A DNA stretch of 64,000 bases, from positions 124,001 through 188,000 of the forward strand of contig NZ_JHVM01000008.1 of the NCBI RefSeq assembly GCF_000620145.1, read 5' to 3'. The position numbers were made by a program, and so were the translations under genes. This document shows positions 1 through 8,210 of the stretch, in pieces. Source of the DNA: Deefgea rivuli DSM 18356. GTDB taxonomy: Bacteria > Pseudomonadota > Gammaproteobacteria > Burkholderiales > Chitinibacteraceae. The notes beneath the pieces are model-generated. The model was given only the letters and a program-made list of their open reading frames with translations, made no database searches and was not told the DNA's origin. Each line of letters begins with the position of its first letter. Positions within the stretch are counted from its first letter, which is position 1.

Positions 1-185
1 GCCAGATAGCAGATCAACCCCAAACCGAACAAACTCGCCGCCAGCATCGCCAAACCGCGTGGCAATGCGCTGGCTAAATGCGACGGGGGCGATTCCAACT
101 CAGCCCACTGCGCCAACTGAACGGTGTCTGCGCCACTCAAGCGATACTTGGCAGCCAACGCATAAATCGCTAAACGCATATTCAT
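1..185 (-). CDS. N-terminal fragment of a membrane protein, possibly DUF2157-like
   Basis: Reading the minus strand from 185 gives an open frame of about 61 residues that runs off the left edge. It starts MNMRLAIYALAAKYRL. A predicted helical stretch (to about residue 42) is followed by a hydrophobic segment (about residues 43-61) that looks like a first membrane span. ATG at 185 is preferred over ATG at 179 because an AGGA box lies about seven bases upstream of it. A short cytoplasmic helix before membrane spans recalls DUF2157 proteins, but too little is visible to assign a family. The gene is divergent from the photolyase. Confidence 0.55.
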   Translation of the reverse strand, partial: MNMRLAIYALAAKYRLSGADTVQLAQWAELESPPSHLASALPRGLAMLAASLFGLGLICYL

Positions 186-631
186 AATTTGATCCTGTGT
201 TGGATTGATTTGGCGCTACTTAAATCGTAAGTCAGCTTCAATGCATGTTGTGCAATTTACGCTGATTGCCCCTGCTCGCGCTACAACGCGTCCAAGGTAG
301 CGCGATTAAATGTGAGGAATGAAACACTGCCGCAGCATTTTTTAATCAACATGATGCAGCGGCGCAAAGCAAGCAAAGCGAGATGCCAACAGCTAGACGA
401 ATCGCGTTGCCAGGCCAAATTTTGTAGCAAAAACTTGGCTTGCGTGCTGATATAAAGCCACCATCGGCCGCTACGAGCGATGGTGCAGTGTTAAGATGGC
501 GAATTCACTACGCCGCGCCAATCCACACGATTTAAAGCGCGGCCACCAATACCGCAGCAAGCAATGGGTATATCTACGCAGCCATTACTTAGAAAAGCCT
601 AGATCGATATACCCACAATAAGGAACTCAAT
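186..631. other. Intergenic region between divergent genes
   Basis: No convincing gene is visible in this 446-bp gap. It holds a perfect 9-bp stem (276-284 with 297-305, 12-base loop) without a T-run, so it is not a clear terminator. It also holds one copy of the 49-bp GGGTAT/ATACCC repeat (566-614) just before the photolyase ribosome site (AAGGA near 619-624). Promoters for both divergent genes must lie here, but none stands out. Confidence 0.5.
566..614. repeat. 49-bp GGGTAT-N37-ATACCC element, copy A
   Basis: GGGTAT at 566-571 and ATACCC at 609-614 are exact inverted ends, exactly 49 bp outer length. The interior carries the family core (AGCCATTACTTA then AAAAGCCTAGAT). It is intergenic, ending five bases before the photolyase ribosome binding site, so it lies in the 5' leader or promoter of that gene. 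Confidence 0.8.
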
Positions 632-2089
632 ATGACCACCACCGCCCTCGTTTGGCTGCGCCGCGATTTGCGCCTGTTTGACCACCACGCTATGTATGAA
701 GCCTTAAAAAATGCCGATCAAGTGGTGTTGGCGTTTGTGTTTGATACGACGATTTTAAAAGATTTACCCAAGCAAGACCGCCGCGTTGAGTTTATTTGGG
801 AAGCACTGAAAGAAATCAAAACCGAATTGCGTCAATACAATACCGATTTGGTCGTGCGCCACGGTGATCCACTTACTGAAATCCCCGCGCTGGTTGAGCA
901 ATTTGGTATTACTGCGGTGTACTGCAATCGAGATTACGAGCCACAAGCGATTGCTCGTGATAAGTATGTCGCTGCAAGCCTTAAAGAAAAAGGCGTGTAC
1001 TTCAATACCTACAAAGATCAAGTCATCTTTGAACAAGATGAAGTACTGACGCAAACCGGCGGCATGTATAGCGTGTTTTCGCCGTATAAACGCACTTGGC
1101 TGGCCAAACTTCGCGACAAAGATTTGGCGGCCTACCCGATCCATCATGTCATCAAAAACCTCAAACCACTGAAATCGCAATATTTTCCCAGCCTCAAAGA
1201 ACTGGGTTTTGCCAAAACCAATCTGACGCAACTCAAAGCGCCATTGGGCATGAGTGGCGGCGAGAAACTGTTTGAAGACTTCAAACGCCGCATCAGCGAT
1301 TACAAAGACGCGCGCGACTATCCGGCGATCAAAGGTGTTTCTTATCTATCGGCGCATATTCGCTTCGGTACGGTGTCGATCCGTGAATTGGCGCGTTTCG
1401 CGCACGAGCACGGCGGCATTGGTGCAGAAACGTGGTTGTCGGAACTGATTTGGCGCGAATTTTATGCACAAATTCTGTGGCATAGACCCGATGTGGTCGA
1501 GCATGCGTTCAAGCCTGAATTTGACACATTGCCGTTCCCAAATCACCCCGAGCTATTTGCCGCGTGGTGCGCGGGCGAAACCGGCTATCCAATTGTCGAC
1601 GCAGCAATGCGCCAATTGACGCAAACCGGGTTTATGCACAACCGTTTGCGGATGATTACGGCGAGTTTCTTGGTTAAAGATTTGCTAGTTGATTGGCGCT
1701 GGGGCGAGAAATTTTTCGCCGAACACCTGCTCGATTACGACTTAGCCAGCAATAACGGCGGCTGGCAATGGGCGGCCTCGACGGGCTGCGACGCGCAACC
1801 GTATAACCGGATTTTTAATCCGGTATTGCAATCAGAAAAATTCGACGCACAAGGCAAATTTATCCGCCGCTACGTACCAGAACTCGCCGAATTGCCGGAT
1901 GTGGCGATTCACGCGCCGTGGGAATTCTCGGCCAACGATAGACGCGGCTCGCTGTTTGTTAGCTTTTTAGAGCAAACCGACTACTTCCCACCGATCGTGA
2001 ACCACGCCGAACAACGCGCCGCAACGTTGGCGATGTATAAAATGCACAAAGGCTACGGGCCAAGTGGTGATGATGAGCATGACGAATAA
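632..2089 (+). CDS. phrB: Deoxyribodipyrimidine photo-lyase (class I CPD photolyase)
   Basis: Uses blue light to split cyclobutane pyrimidine dimers in DNA, with FADH- as catalytic cofactor and an antenna chromophore in the N-terminal domain. The 485 residues match the usual class I length of about 470-490. The N-terminal Rossmann-like antenna domain begins VWLRRDLRLFDHHA. The C-terminal FAD domain has the family signature SNNGGWQWAASTGCDAQPY followed by RIFNP. ATG at 632 has an AAGGA box eight to twelve bases upstream. It stands alone and converges on a YjdF-type gene across a bidirectional terminator. A cryptochrome of the same fold is the main alternative, but the signature fits photolyase. 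Confidence 0.95.
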   Translation: MTTTALVWLRRDLRLFDHHAMYEALKNADQVVLAFVFDTTILKDLPKQDRRVEFIWEALKEIKTELRQYNTDLVVRHGDPLTEIPALVEQFGITAVYCNRDYEPQAIARDKYVAASLKEKGVYFNTYKDQVIFEQDEVLTQTGGMYSVFSPYKRTWLAKLRDKDLAAYPIHHVIKNLKPLKSQYFPSLKELGFAKTNLTQLKAPLGMSGGEKLFEDFKRRISDYKDARDYPAIKGVSYLSAHIRFGTVSIRELARFAHEHGGIGAETWLSELIWREFYAQILWHRPDVVEHAFKPEFDTLPFPNHPELFAAWCAGETGYPIVDAAMRQLTQTGFMHNRLRMITASFLVKDLLVDWRWGEKFFAEHLLDYDLASNNGGWQWAASTGCDAQPYNRIFNPVLQSEKFDAQGKFIRRYVPELAELPDVAIHAPWEFSANDRRGSLFVSFLEQTDYFPPIVNHAEQRAATLAMYKMHKGYGPSGDDEHDE

Positions 2090-2117
2090 GCGTCATTTCA
2101 CTCAGTAATGCCCATGG

Positions 2118-2149
2118 AAAAGCCCAATCCTTTAAAAGATTGGGCTTTT
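2118..2149. terminator. Bidirectional intrinsic terminator
   Basis: AAAAGCCCAATC (2118-2129) pairs perfectly with GATTGGGCTTTT (2138-2149) around an 8-base loop. T-runs lie on both strands because A and T tracts flank the stem. It sits between the converging phrB and yjdF-type genes and can serve both. Confidence 0.9.
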
Positions 2150-2173
2150 TTATTGAATTTTTTCAACTTTAAA

Positions 2174-2803
2174 TCAACGCTTCTGCCGCTCCGCCATCCG
2201 CCGCAATTGCGCATCTTGCCAAGGCGCAAAAATCAGCAAGGCACTAATCGCCCCCAACAAAGCGAAAAACATATCCGATTGCGTATCCCACGGATCGCCT
2301 TGTGTACCCAGAAATTCATCCGCGCCTTGCCCCAACATCAATGCCGCCGCCCATTCGATCAGCTCATAACTCGCACTAATCGCCAGCACGATCGAGACAA
2401 CAATGAAATTGAGCATTTTCTTGCCCTGAACAATCTGCTGCCGCAGCAAAATTTCGCGCGCGATCAGCGCTGGCACCAAGCCTTGGAAAAAATGGCCGAT
2501 TTTGTCGTACGGGTTGCGCGATAGCTCAAACCATTCTTGCAAACTAAAACCCAGCGGTACGCGGGCGTAAGTGTATGTGCCGCCCAAAATCAGTACCAGC
2601 GCATGCAAGAAAATGCCGCAATACAGTAAATCAGTCAGTGGGAATTTTTTGTAAGTCCACAGCATCACTGGCAGCGCGATCACAATCGGAAACACTTCCA
2701 GCGCCCACGTCATGCGTTCATACGGCTGCCAAGCCGAAACCGCCAAGGCCATCAGCAATACGACCAGCAGTGCGATATGCAGTTGCTTGCTTTGAGCCTC
2801 CAT
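2174..2803 (-). CDS. yjdF: Inner membrane protein, DUF2238 (YjdF) family
   Basis: A 209-residue polytopic membrane protein with about six hydrophobic segments. It carries the conserved stretch YDKIGHFFQGLVPALIARE and a later SASYELIEW... GTQGDPWDTQSDM region, both typical of DUF2238/YjdF, whose molecular function is not established. The start at 2803 is followed by a short hydrophilic N-terminus and then the first span. It converges with phrB and is divergent from gabT. No operon partner is visible. Confidence 0.85.
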   Translation of the reverse strand: MEAQSKQLHIALLVVLLMALAVSAWQPYERMTWALEVFPIVIALPVMLWTYKKFPLTDLLYCGIFLHALVLILGGTYTYARVPLGFSLQEWFELSRNPYDKIGHFFQGLVPALIAREILLRQQIVQGKKMLNFIVVSIVLAISASYELIEWAAALMLGQGADEFLGTQGDPWDTQSDMFFALLGAISALLIFAPWQDAQLRRMAERQKR

Positions 2804-2909
2804 TTTATTTCCCCTTTATATTGATGTAATCGATGTATTGTCTCGACCTTCTCACACAAACGCATTGAGCGTCTATTCTAAAAGCACCTTTCTCCAACTC
2901 AGGTGCGCC

Positions 2910-4187
2910 ATGAATCCCAATGAAACTCTCCTTGCCCGCCAACAAGCAGCTACGCCGCGTGGCGTTGGCGTGATGGCGCCGTTTTTTGTCGATCATGCAA
3001 AAAATGCCGAGCTGTGGGATGTGACGGGGCGACGGTTTATTGATTTTGCTGGCGGCATTGCGGTTCTGAATACCGGTCATCGCCATCCCGACGTCATCGC
3101 GGCGGTGAGCGCGCAGCTCGAGCTGTTCACGCACAGCTGCTATCAAGTCGTGCCGTATGAATCGTATATTCGCCTCGCCGAACGACTCAATGCACTCACG
3201 CCCGGTGCGCACGCGAAGAAAACGGCGTTTTTTTCCACTGGCGCTGAGGCGGTTGAGAATGCGATCAAAATCGCGCGCGCTGCCACGGGGCGCAGCGGCG
3301 TGATTGCATTTAGCGGCGGATTTCATGGCCGCACGATGATGGGCATGGCGCTGACCGGCAAAATCGTGCCATATAAAGTTGGCTTTGGCCCCTTCCCCGC
3401 CGATGTGTTTCATGTACCGTTTCCCAATGCGCTGCATCATGTGTCGGTGGCCGATTCCTTAGCCGCCATCACCGCGCTATTCAAAGCCAGCATTGATCCC
3501 AAACGCGTTGCCGCGATTATTCTGGAACCAATTCAAGGCGAAGGCGGATTTTATATTGCGCCACCTGAGTTGATGCGCGCGCTGCGCCAGCTGTGCGACG
3601 AACACGGTATTTTACTGATTGCCGATGAAATCCAAACTGGCTTCGCGCGCACTGGGCGCTGGTTTGCAATGGATCATTACGATGTACTGCCCGACTTGAT
3701 AACGCTGGCCAAATCGCTGGCTGGCGGTTTTCCACTATCGGCCGTCGTGGGTCGCAGTGAAATCATGGACGCACCCGCGCCGGGTGGGCTGGGCGGCACT
3801 TACGCCGGTAGCCCGATTGCGATTGCTGCCGCGCATGCGGTACTGGATGTGATTGAGCACGAGCAATTGAATCACCGAGCTAACACCCTAGGTATACGCC
3901 TGCAAGCTTTATTAAATAATCTACAGAAGGTAATACCCAATATAGCTGAAGTTCGTGGCCTAGGCGCGATGATTGCCGTTGAATTTATGCAAAACGCCAC
4001 GCCCGATATCGACTTCACCAAGCGCGTGCAAGCGGAGGCTTTACGGCGCGGGCTGATTTTGCTCAGCTGCGGCGTGTACGCTAATGTGCTGCGTTTCTTG
4101 TTTCCACTGACCATTAGCGACGCGGTGTTTGATGAAGGCTTAGCGATTTTGGAAGCGGCGCTGTTTGCAGCTCATCTGGATTCGTAG
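2910..4187 (+). CDS. gabT: 4-aminobutyrate aminotransferase (class III PLP aminotransferase)
   Basis: Transfers the amino group of 4-aminobutyrate (or the related 5-aminovalerate) to 2-oxoglutarate, yielding succinate semialdehyde and glutamate. From ATG 2910 the protein is 425 residues, the E. coli GabT length. The upstream in-frame extension to 2838 is rejected because an AGG box precedes 2910 and the family N-terminus aligns there. Visible PLP features are GAEAVENAIKIAR, SGGFHGRT, the DEIQTGFARTG segment and the Schiff-base lysine in TLAKSLAGGFPLSAV. A gabD-like dehydrogenase lies 6 kb downstream beyond a sugar operon. Residues around 328-343 are encoded by a copy of the 49-bp repeat, without a length change relative to E. 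coli GabT as I recall it. Confidence 0.9.
   Translation: MNPNETLLARQQAATPRGVGVMAPFFVDHAKNAELWDVTGRRFIDFAGGIAVLNTGHRHPDVIAAVSAQLELFTHSCYQVVPYESYIRLAERLNALTPGAHAKKTAFFSTGAEAVENAIKIARAATGRSGVIAFSGGFHGRTMMGMALTGKIVPYKVGFGPFPADVFHVPFPNALHHVSVADSLAAITALFKASIDPKRVAAIILEPIQGEGGFYIAPPELMRALRQLCDEHGILLIADEIQTGFARTGRWFAMDHYDVLPDLITLAKSLAGGFPLSAVVGRSEIMDAPAPGGLGGTYAGSPIAIAAAHAVLDVIEHEQLNHRANTLGIRLQALLNNLQKVIPNIAEVRGLGAMIAVEFMQNATPDIDFTKRVQAEALRRGLILLSCGVYANVLRFLFPLTISDAVFDEGLAILEAALFAAHLDS
3890..3938. repeat. 49-bp element, copy E, inside gabT
   Basis: AGGTAT at 3890 and ATACCC ending at 3938 have the family spacing. The core AAGCTTTATTAAATA is identical to that of intergenic copy B at 13235; I count 35 of 49 positions identical between E and B. 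The local codons are AT-rich compared with the rest of gabT, yet the reading frame is intact. Confidence 0.7.
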
Positions 4188-4710
4188 ATCGGCTTGCTTC
4201 ATAGAGGCACAGCGTGCAAGCCATTGTCGGGATGAATCCCGACCTACAAATCCGCATGCATTCAATATGACTGACTACGAACGCCCACCTGCTCGCAAAT
4301 GACGGTTTGATAGTGTGCTGATGATGTTCTGAAACAGAGGCATCATCAGCAGTATCTGCACACAATTTTCTCCCGTTCGTCCGCAGCTTTCAAACCAACA
4401 AGTAAAACGGCGGCGTTGTGGTTTAACCGTGCAACCCTGCCAAATCCGTGATTTTACTCAGCACAGCCGCCAAAAACACACCTCCAACGTTTAACTTGAA
4501 TCTCCCCAGCACAAGCCAAAACGTTTCAAACGATTGTTTACTAAGGGTTTTTATATATATAAATCCTGTTGATTTATTAATTCAACACGCCTAATCTATA
4601 TATAAATCAAGTTGACTTATTAATTAAAGCGCCTTGATTTCTTGGATTGCATTAACCAACAAAAACAGAAAACAGTCACCAGACCCATGTATTTTCACAG
4701 GAGAAAGACC
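4188..4710. other. Intergenic region upstream of the sugar operon
   Basis: Just past gabT is a perfect 18-bp palindrome GTCGGGATGAATCCCGAC (4226-4243), a REP-like hairpin without a T-run. A second hairpin has 11-bp arms TGCTGATGATG (4316-4326) and CATCATCAGCA (4341-4351). The right part turns very AT-rich and carries a tandem repeat with promoter-like hexamers (listed separately). I see no gene here. Confidence 0.6.
4554..4628 (+). promoter_or_regulatory. Tandem operator-like repeats and candidate promoter of the frc-type operon
   Basis: A 32-bp unit occurs at 4554-4585 and 4597-4628, with 28 of 32 positions identical. Each unit is TATATATAAATC, two variable bases, then a near-palindrome GTTGA(T/C)TTATTAATT(C/A)A. 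The starts are 43 bp apart, close to four helical turns. A plausible promoter overlaps copy 1: TTGATT (4569-4574), a 17-bp spacer, TAATCT (4592-4597). This is inferred to be the binding site of the ROK repressor encoded in the operon; no binding is shown by sequence alone. Confidence 0.5.
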
Positions 4711-5712
4711 ATGCAATTGAATCGCGTTCACGCTGCTATCGCCACCGCAGCTTTATTGAGCACCCTGCCCGCTTTTGCTGCTGAGCCTGTTATCGGCTTG
4801 ATTACTAAAACCGATACCAATCCGTTTTTCGTCAAAATGAAAGAAGGTGCGACGGCTCAAGCGCAAGCCAAAGGCGCGAAACTGCTGTCTGCAGCGGGCA
4901 AAACCGATGGCGATAATGCGGGGCAAGTGACTGCGATTGAAAACATGATTGCGGCTGGCGCAAAAACGATTTTGATTACGCCGAGTGATTCCAAAGCCAT
5001 CGTGCCGTCAATCAAAAAAGCGCGCGCTCAAGGCGTGTTGGTGATTGCGCTCGATAGCCCGACCGAGCCTGCGGACGCGACCGATGCGCTGTTTGCGACA
5101 GATAATTTTAAAGCCGGCGTGTTGATTGGCGAATACGCCAAGGCAACGCTGAACGGCAAGCCCGTCAAAATAGCAATGTTGGATTTATTTCCCGGCCACC
5201 CTGTTGGCGCACAGCGACATAACGGCTTTTTGCAGGGTTTTGGCTTGAAGTCATTGGATGCAAAAAACAATCAGCTAGCCAAACCCGCCGAGGTCGTCTG
5301 CATGGCCGATAGTTTTGGCGATCAAGCCAAGGGCCAAACGGCGATGGAAAATTGCCTACAAAAAAATCCAGATATCAATTTGGTTTACACGATCAACGAG
5401 CCTGCCGCTGCAGGCGCCTTTAATGCGCTAAAAAAAGCCGGTAAAGAAAAAGACGTACTGATTGTTTCAGTCGATGGTGGTTGCCAAGGGGTGAAAGACG
5501 TCGCAGCGGGGAAAATTGCCGCGACCTCACAGCAATACCCACTCAAGATGGCATCGATGGGCGTTGATGCAGGGATTGAATACGCCAAAACCGGCAAAAA
5601 GCCATCCGGCTATACCGACACCGGCGTGGCCTTGATTGCCGCCAAACCAGTCACTGGTGTGGATAGCAAATCGGCCAAAGTGGGCATGGATTTATGCTGG
5701 GGCAATAAGTAA
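4711..5712 (+). CDS. frcB: Fructose-type sugar ABC transporter, periplasmic binding protein
   Basis: Captures a sugar in the periplasm and hands it to the FrcC-type permease. From ATG 4711, with an AGGAG box upstream, it is 333 residues. Residues 1-23 are a Sec signal ending AFA-AEP. The mature protein is a type I (ribose/galactose class) binding fold with LITKTDTNPFFVKMKEGA, LDLFPGHPVGAQRHNG and VYTINEPAAAGAFNALKKAG, strongly reminiscent of rhizobial FrcB. It is the first gene of an operon with permease, ATPase, mutarotase, ROK regulator and kinase. Fructose is inferred from similarity; ribose or another pyranose is possible. Confidence 0.8.
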   Translation: MQLNRVHAAIATAALLSTLPAFAAEPVIGLITKTDTNPFFVKMKEGATAQAQAKGAKLLSAAGKTDGDNAGQVTAIENMIAAGAKTILITPSDSKAIVPSIKKARAQGVLVIALDSPTEPADATDALFATDNFKAGVLIGEYAKATLNGKPVKIAMLDLFPGHPVGAQRHNGFLQGFGLKSLDAKNNQLAKPAEVVCMADSFGDQAKGQTAMENCLQKNPDINLVYTINEPAAAGAFNALKKAGKEKDVLIVSVDGGCQGVKDVAAGKIAATSQQYPLKMASMGVDAGIEYAKTGKKPSGYTDTGVALIAAKPVTGVDSKSAKVGMDLCWGNK

Positions 5713-5786
5713 GTCACTCCACTGCCGGATCAATGCATGAGCCGCGATCCGGCCTTCATTCTATCTGCATCAGCAAGGAGCGCTTT

Positions 5787-6746
5787 ATGCCCAGCTGGAA
5801 AGAACACCTACCCTCGCTCGGCACGCTTGGGCCATTTATTGCGCTATTTTTAGCGTGCAGCTTTTTCTCATTTCAAAGTGAGCATTTCCTAAGCGGTGCT
5901 AATTTTTCACTGATTTTGCAGCAAGTCATGGTCGTTGGCCTGATCGCGATTGGTCAAACGCTGATTATCCTCACTGCGGGTATCGATCTATCTTGCGGCA
6001 TGGTGATGGCGCTGGGCGGCGTGGTGATGACTAAAGTCGCCCACGACTACGGCCTGCCGCCGATTGTGGCGATCGGTATTGGCCTCGCCGTGACGTCATT
6101 ATTTGGCCTCATCAACGGCTTATTGGTGACTCGCATCAAGTTGCCACCGTTTATTGTGACCTTGGGCACGATGAATATCGCTTTTGCGCTCACCCAGCTG
6201 TATTCGCAATCGCAAACCATTACCGATCTACCACCAGCAATGACTTTTTTGGGCACGACATTTAGCCTCGGGCAAACCCAAGTGGCTTATGGCACGGTGC
6301 TGATGCTGGCGATGTATGGCCTGTCTTGGCTCTGGTTGCGCGAAACGGCAAATGGTCGGCATATTTACGCCGTCGGCAATAGCCCAGAAGCCACTCGCCT
6401 GACGGGGATTCCCACGCATCGCGTTTTACTGATGGCCTATGTCTTGGCTGGATTGTGCTACGGCATTGCATCGCTGCTATCGGTTGCCCGTACTGGCGTA
6501 GGCGATCCCAACGCCGGTCAAACCGAAAATCTGGATGCGATTACCGCTGTCGTTTTGGGTGGCACCAGCCTGTTTGGTGGACGCGGTATTATTATTGGCT
6601 CTTTAGTCGGCGCGATGATTGTTGGGGTATTTCGCAATGGCCTAACGCTTATGGGCGTTTCATCGGTATACCAAATACTTATTACTGGCATTCTCGTTAT
6701 TCTGGCTGTGGCCACCGATCAGCTTTCACGTAAAGGAGGCCGCTAA
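5787..6746 (+). CDS. frcC: Sugar ABC transporter permease (FrcC/RbsC type)
   Basis: Forms the inner-membrane channel for the sugar delivered by the binding protein. The 319 residues have about eight to ten hydrophobic spans. Family signatures are visible: QTLIILTAGIDLSCGMVMALGG in the first half and the cytoplasmic loop AVGNSPEATRLTGIP. ATG 5787 has AAGGAG six bases upstream; the longer frame from 5733 lacks such a site. The stop overlaps the ATPase start (TAATG at 6744-6748), so the two are translationally coupled. A 49-bp repeat copy lies near its 3' end (6625-6673). Confidence 0.85.
   Translation: MPSWKEHLPSLGTLGPFIALFLACSFFSFQSEHFLSGANFSLILQQVMVVGLIAIGQTLIILTAGIDLSCGMVMALGGVVMTKVAHDYGLPPIVAIGIGLAVTSLFGLINGLLVTRIKLPPFIVTLGTMNIAFALTQLYSQSQTITDLPPAMTFLGTTFSLGQTQVAYGTVLMLAMYGLSWLWLRETANGRHIYAVGNSPEATRLTGIPTHRVLLMAYVLAGLCYGIASLLSVARTGVGDPNAGQTENLDAITAVVLGGTSLFGGRGIIIGSLVGAMIVGVFRNGLTLMGVSSVYQILITGILVILAVATDQLSRKGGR
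6625..6673. repeat. 49-bp element, copy K, inside frcC
   Basis: GGGTAT (6625-6630) and ATACCA (6668-6673) stand at the exact 49-bp family spacing. The interior lacks the AT-rich core of intergenic copies, so only the half-sites and spacing match. Taken alone this copy could be chance; it is listed because four other genic copies share the geometry. Confidence 0.45.
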
Positions 6747-7582
6747 TGAGCCACGTTACGGTTATGGAAAACAACGCAGCACCGCTCACCACGCCAGCCC
6801 GTGCGCTGGTGATGGAAGCACGCGGTTTAGTTAAACGCTACGGCCAAGTCACTGCGCTCGACGGCGCTGATTTTGAGCTGCGCGCAGGTGAAATCTTGGC
6901 AGTCATTGGCGACAATGGCGCGGGAAAATCGTCGCTGATCAAAGCATTATCAGGCGCGCTAGAACCTGATAGCGGTGAGATTTTACTCGATGGGCAAGCC
7001 GTTAGTTTCAAAAGCCCAATCGAAGCGCGCCGTGCTGGCATCGAAACCGTTTATCAAGAGCTGGCCGTCGCTCCGGCGATGACGATTGCAGAGAATTTAT
7101 TTCTGGGCAGAGAAATTTACCGCCCTAATTTTCTAGGTAGCTGGTTTGGCGCACTGGATAAAAAGCGAATGCTCAAAGACAGTATCGCTTATATGCAAGA
7201 GCTGAAAATCGGTATTCGTTCGATGAGCCAAGCGGTTGAAACCCTATCGGGCGGGCAACGCCAAGGCGTCGCCGTAGCCCGCGCCGCCGCCTTTGCTCGG
7301 CATGTGGTGATTATGGATGAACCCACCGCAGCCTTGGGTGTGAAGGAAGGCAATATGGTGCTGGAGCTGATTCGCAATGTGCGTGATCGTGGCCTGCCTG
7401 TCGTGCTGATTAGCCACAATATGCCGCACGTTTTTGAAATCGCCGACCGCATTCACGTCGCCCGACTCGGCCGCCGCGCCGCGATTCTAAACCCCAAAGC
7501 GATTACGATGAGCGATGCGGTGGCGGTAATGACGGGCGCAATGCGACCGGAAGCCATTCCTACTGAATGGCTAAGTAACTAA
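6746..7582 (+). CDS. frcA: Sugar ABC transporter ATP-binding protein (FrcA type)
   Basis: Hydrolyses ATP to drive the permease. The 278 residues form one nucleotide-binding domain, unlike two-domain RbsA, which is the FrcA arrangement. Walker A is GDNGAGKSSLIK, the signature is LSGGQRQGVAVARA, Walker B is HVVIMDEPTAALG, and the switch histidine is in VVLISHN. ATG 6746 overlaps the permease stop and has AAAGGAGG directly upstream. The next gene follows after 175 bp containing a long inverted repeat, so downstream genes may be attenuated relative to the transporter. Confidence 0.88.
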   Translation: MSHVTVMENNAAPLTTPARALVMEARGLVKRYGQVTALDGADFELRAGEILAVIGDNGAGKSSLIKALSGALEPDSGEILLDGQAVSFKSPIEARRAGIETVYQELAVAPAMTIAENLFLGREIYRPNFLGSWFGALDKKRMLKDSIAYMQELKIGIRSMSQAVETLSGGQRQGVAVARAAAFARHVVIMDEPTAALGVKEGNMVLELIRNVRDRGLPVVLISHNMPHVFEIADRIHVARLGRRAAILNPKAITMSDAVAVMTGAMRPEAIPTEWLSN

Positions 7583-7613
7583 ATCTATTTAGAATCAAGG
7601 TCAAAACAAGGAA

Positions 7614-7701
7614 TCCACGAAAGACACGAAAAGCACGAACAAGGGCAAAAAGTATGATGACTTTAGATTTCTTTTTCGTGTTTTTTCGTGAATTTCGTGG
7701 A
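7614..7701. repeat. Long inverted repeat built of CACGAAA units
   Basis: The left arm (about 7614-7640) has three CACGAA units (CCACGAAAGACACGAAAAG then CACGAA). The right arm (about 7672-7701) is its imperfect reverse complement, ending TTTCGTGGA. The hairpin would have about 27-bp arms and a 31-base loop. It sits between frcA and the mutarotase gene on a presumed single transcript. A half-sized relative lies at 11882-11918. This resembles intergenic repeats seen in many proteobacteria, here with an mRNA-hairpin geometry. Confidence 0.7.
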
Positions 7702-7757
7702 CAAACAGGTTTGCTTTAAATTTTGCCTAAGCCCATCACTCAATCAAGGAAATCACC

Positions 7758-8210
7758 ATGCTCAAAGGGATAGATCCACTAATTACGCCCGATTTATTAA
7801 AGGTCTTGGCCGAAATGGGCCATGGGGATGAAATCGTCGTCGCCGATGCCAACTTTACGGCGGCCTCACTCGCAGCAGGTAAACCTTTGCTGCATCTAGC
7901 TGGCGCAGGTGTAGCGCGCGCCGTGCATGCCATCACGAGCCTATTTCCGCTTGAGCAAGAAGTGCCTGCCGTGGCGTATATGCAGGTCAGTCATCAAGAA
8001 GCAGGCTGGCGTAGCGCTTTGCAACAGCAAGTGCTGCAAGAGCTGATTGAGCCCGGTTTTGTGCTGGAATCGCAATGCGAAGCGGTGGAACGATTTGCTT
8101 TCTATGAGCGAGTCAAGCAGGCTTACGCGATTGTGCTCACTGGAGAGTTGCAACCCTATGGCAATTTCATACTCAAAAAAGGGGTAATTTGTGAGCCACT
8201 TGCAGGATAA
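7758..8210 (+). CDS. RbsD/FucU family sugar mutarotase
   Basis: Proteins of this family speed interconversion of sugar anomers so that the kinase gets its preferred form. The 150 residues start MLKGIDPLITPDLLKVLAEMGHGDEI, the hallmark of FucU/RbsD, including the His of MGHGD. The C-terminal half has AFYERVKQAYAIVLTGELQPYGN, typical of FucU. ATG 7758 has an AAGGAAA box. Its place between a FrcA-type ATPase and a ROK regulator suggests it acts on the imported sugar. Substrate (fructose, fucose or ribose) cannot be read from the sequence. Its last 20 bases overlap the next gene. Confidence 0.85.
   Translation: MLKGIDPLITPDLLKVLAEMGHGDEIVVADANFTAASLAAGKPLLHLAGAGVARAVHAITSLFPLEQEVPAVAYMQVSHQEAGWRSALQQQVLQELIEPGFVLESQCEAVERFAFYERVKQAYAIVLTGELQPYGNFILKKGVICEPLAG

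Noticed and set aside
2108-2524. 138-codon plus-strand frame over the YjdF-type gene
   Set aside because: It is the shadow of the minus-strand membrane-protein gene and begins in a terminator.
4226-4243. Palindrome GTCGGGATGAATCCCGAC as a terminator of gabT
   Set aside because: There is no T-run on either side; more likely a REP-type hairpin, so it is noted only in the regional entry.
4711-5712. Binding protein as ribose-specific RbsB
   Set aside because: Motifs LDLFPGHPVGAQRHNG and TINEPAAAG fit the FrcB type better, and the ATPase has one domain rather than the two of RbsA.
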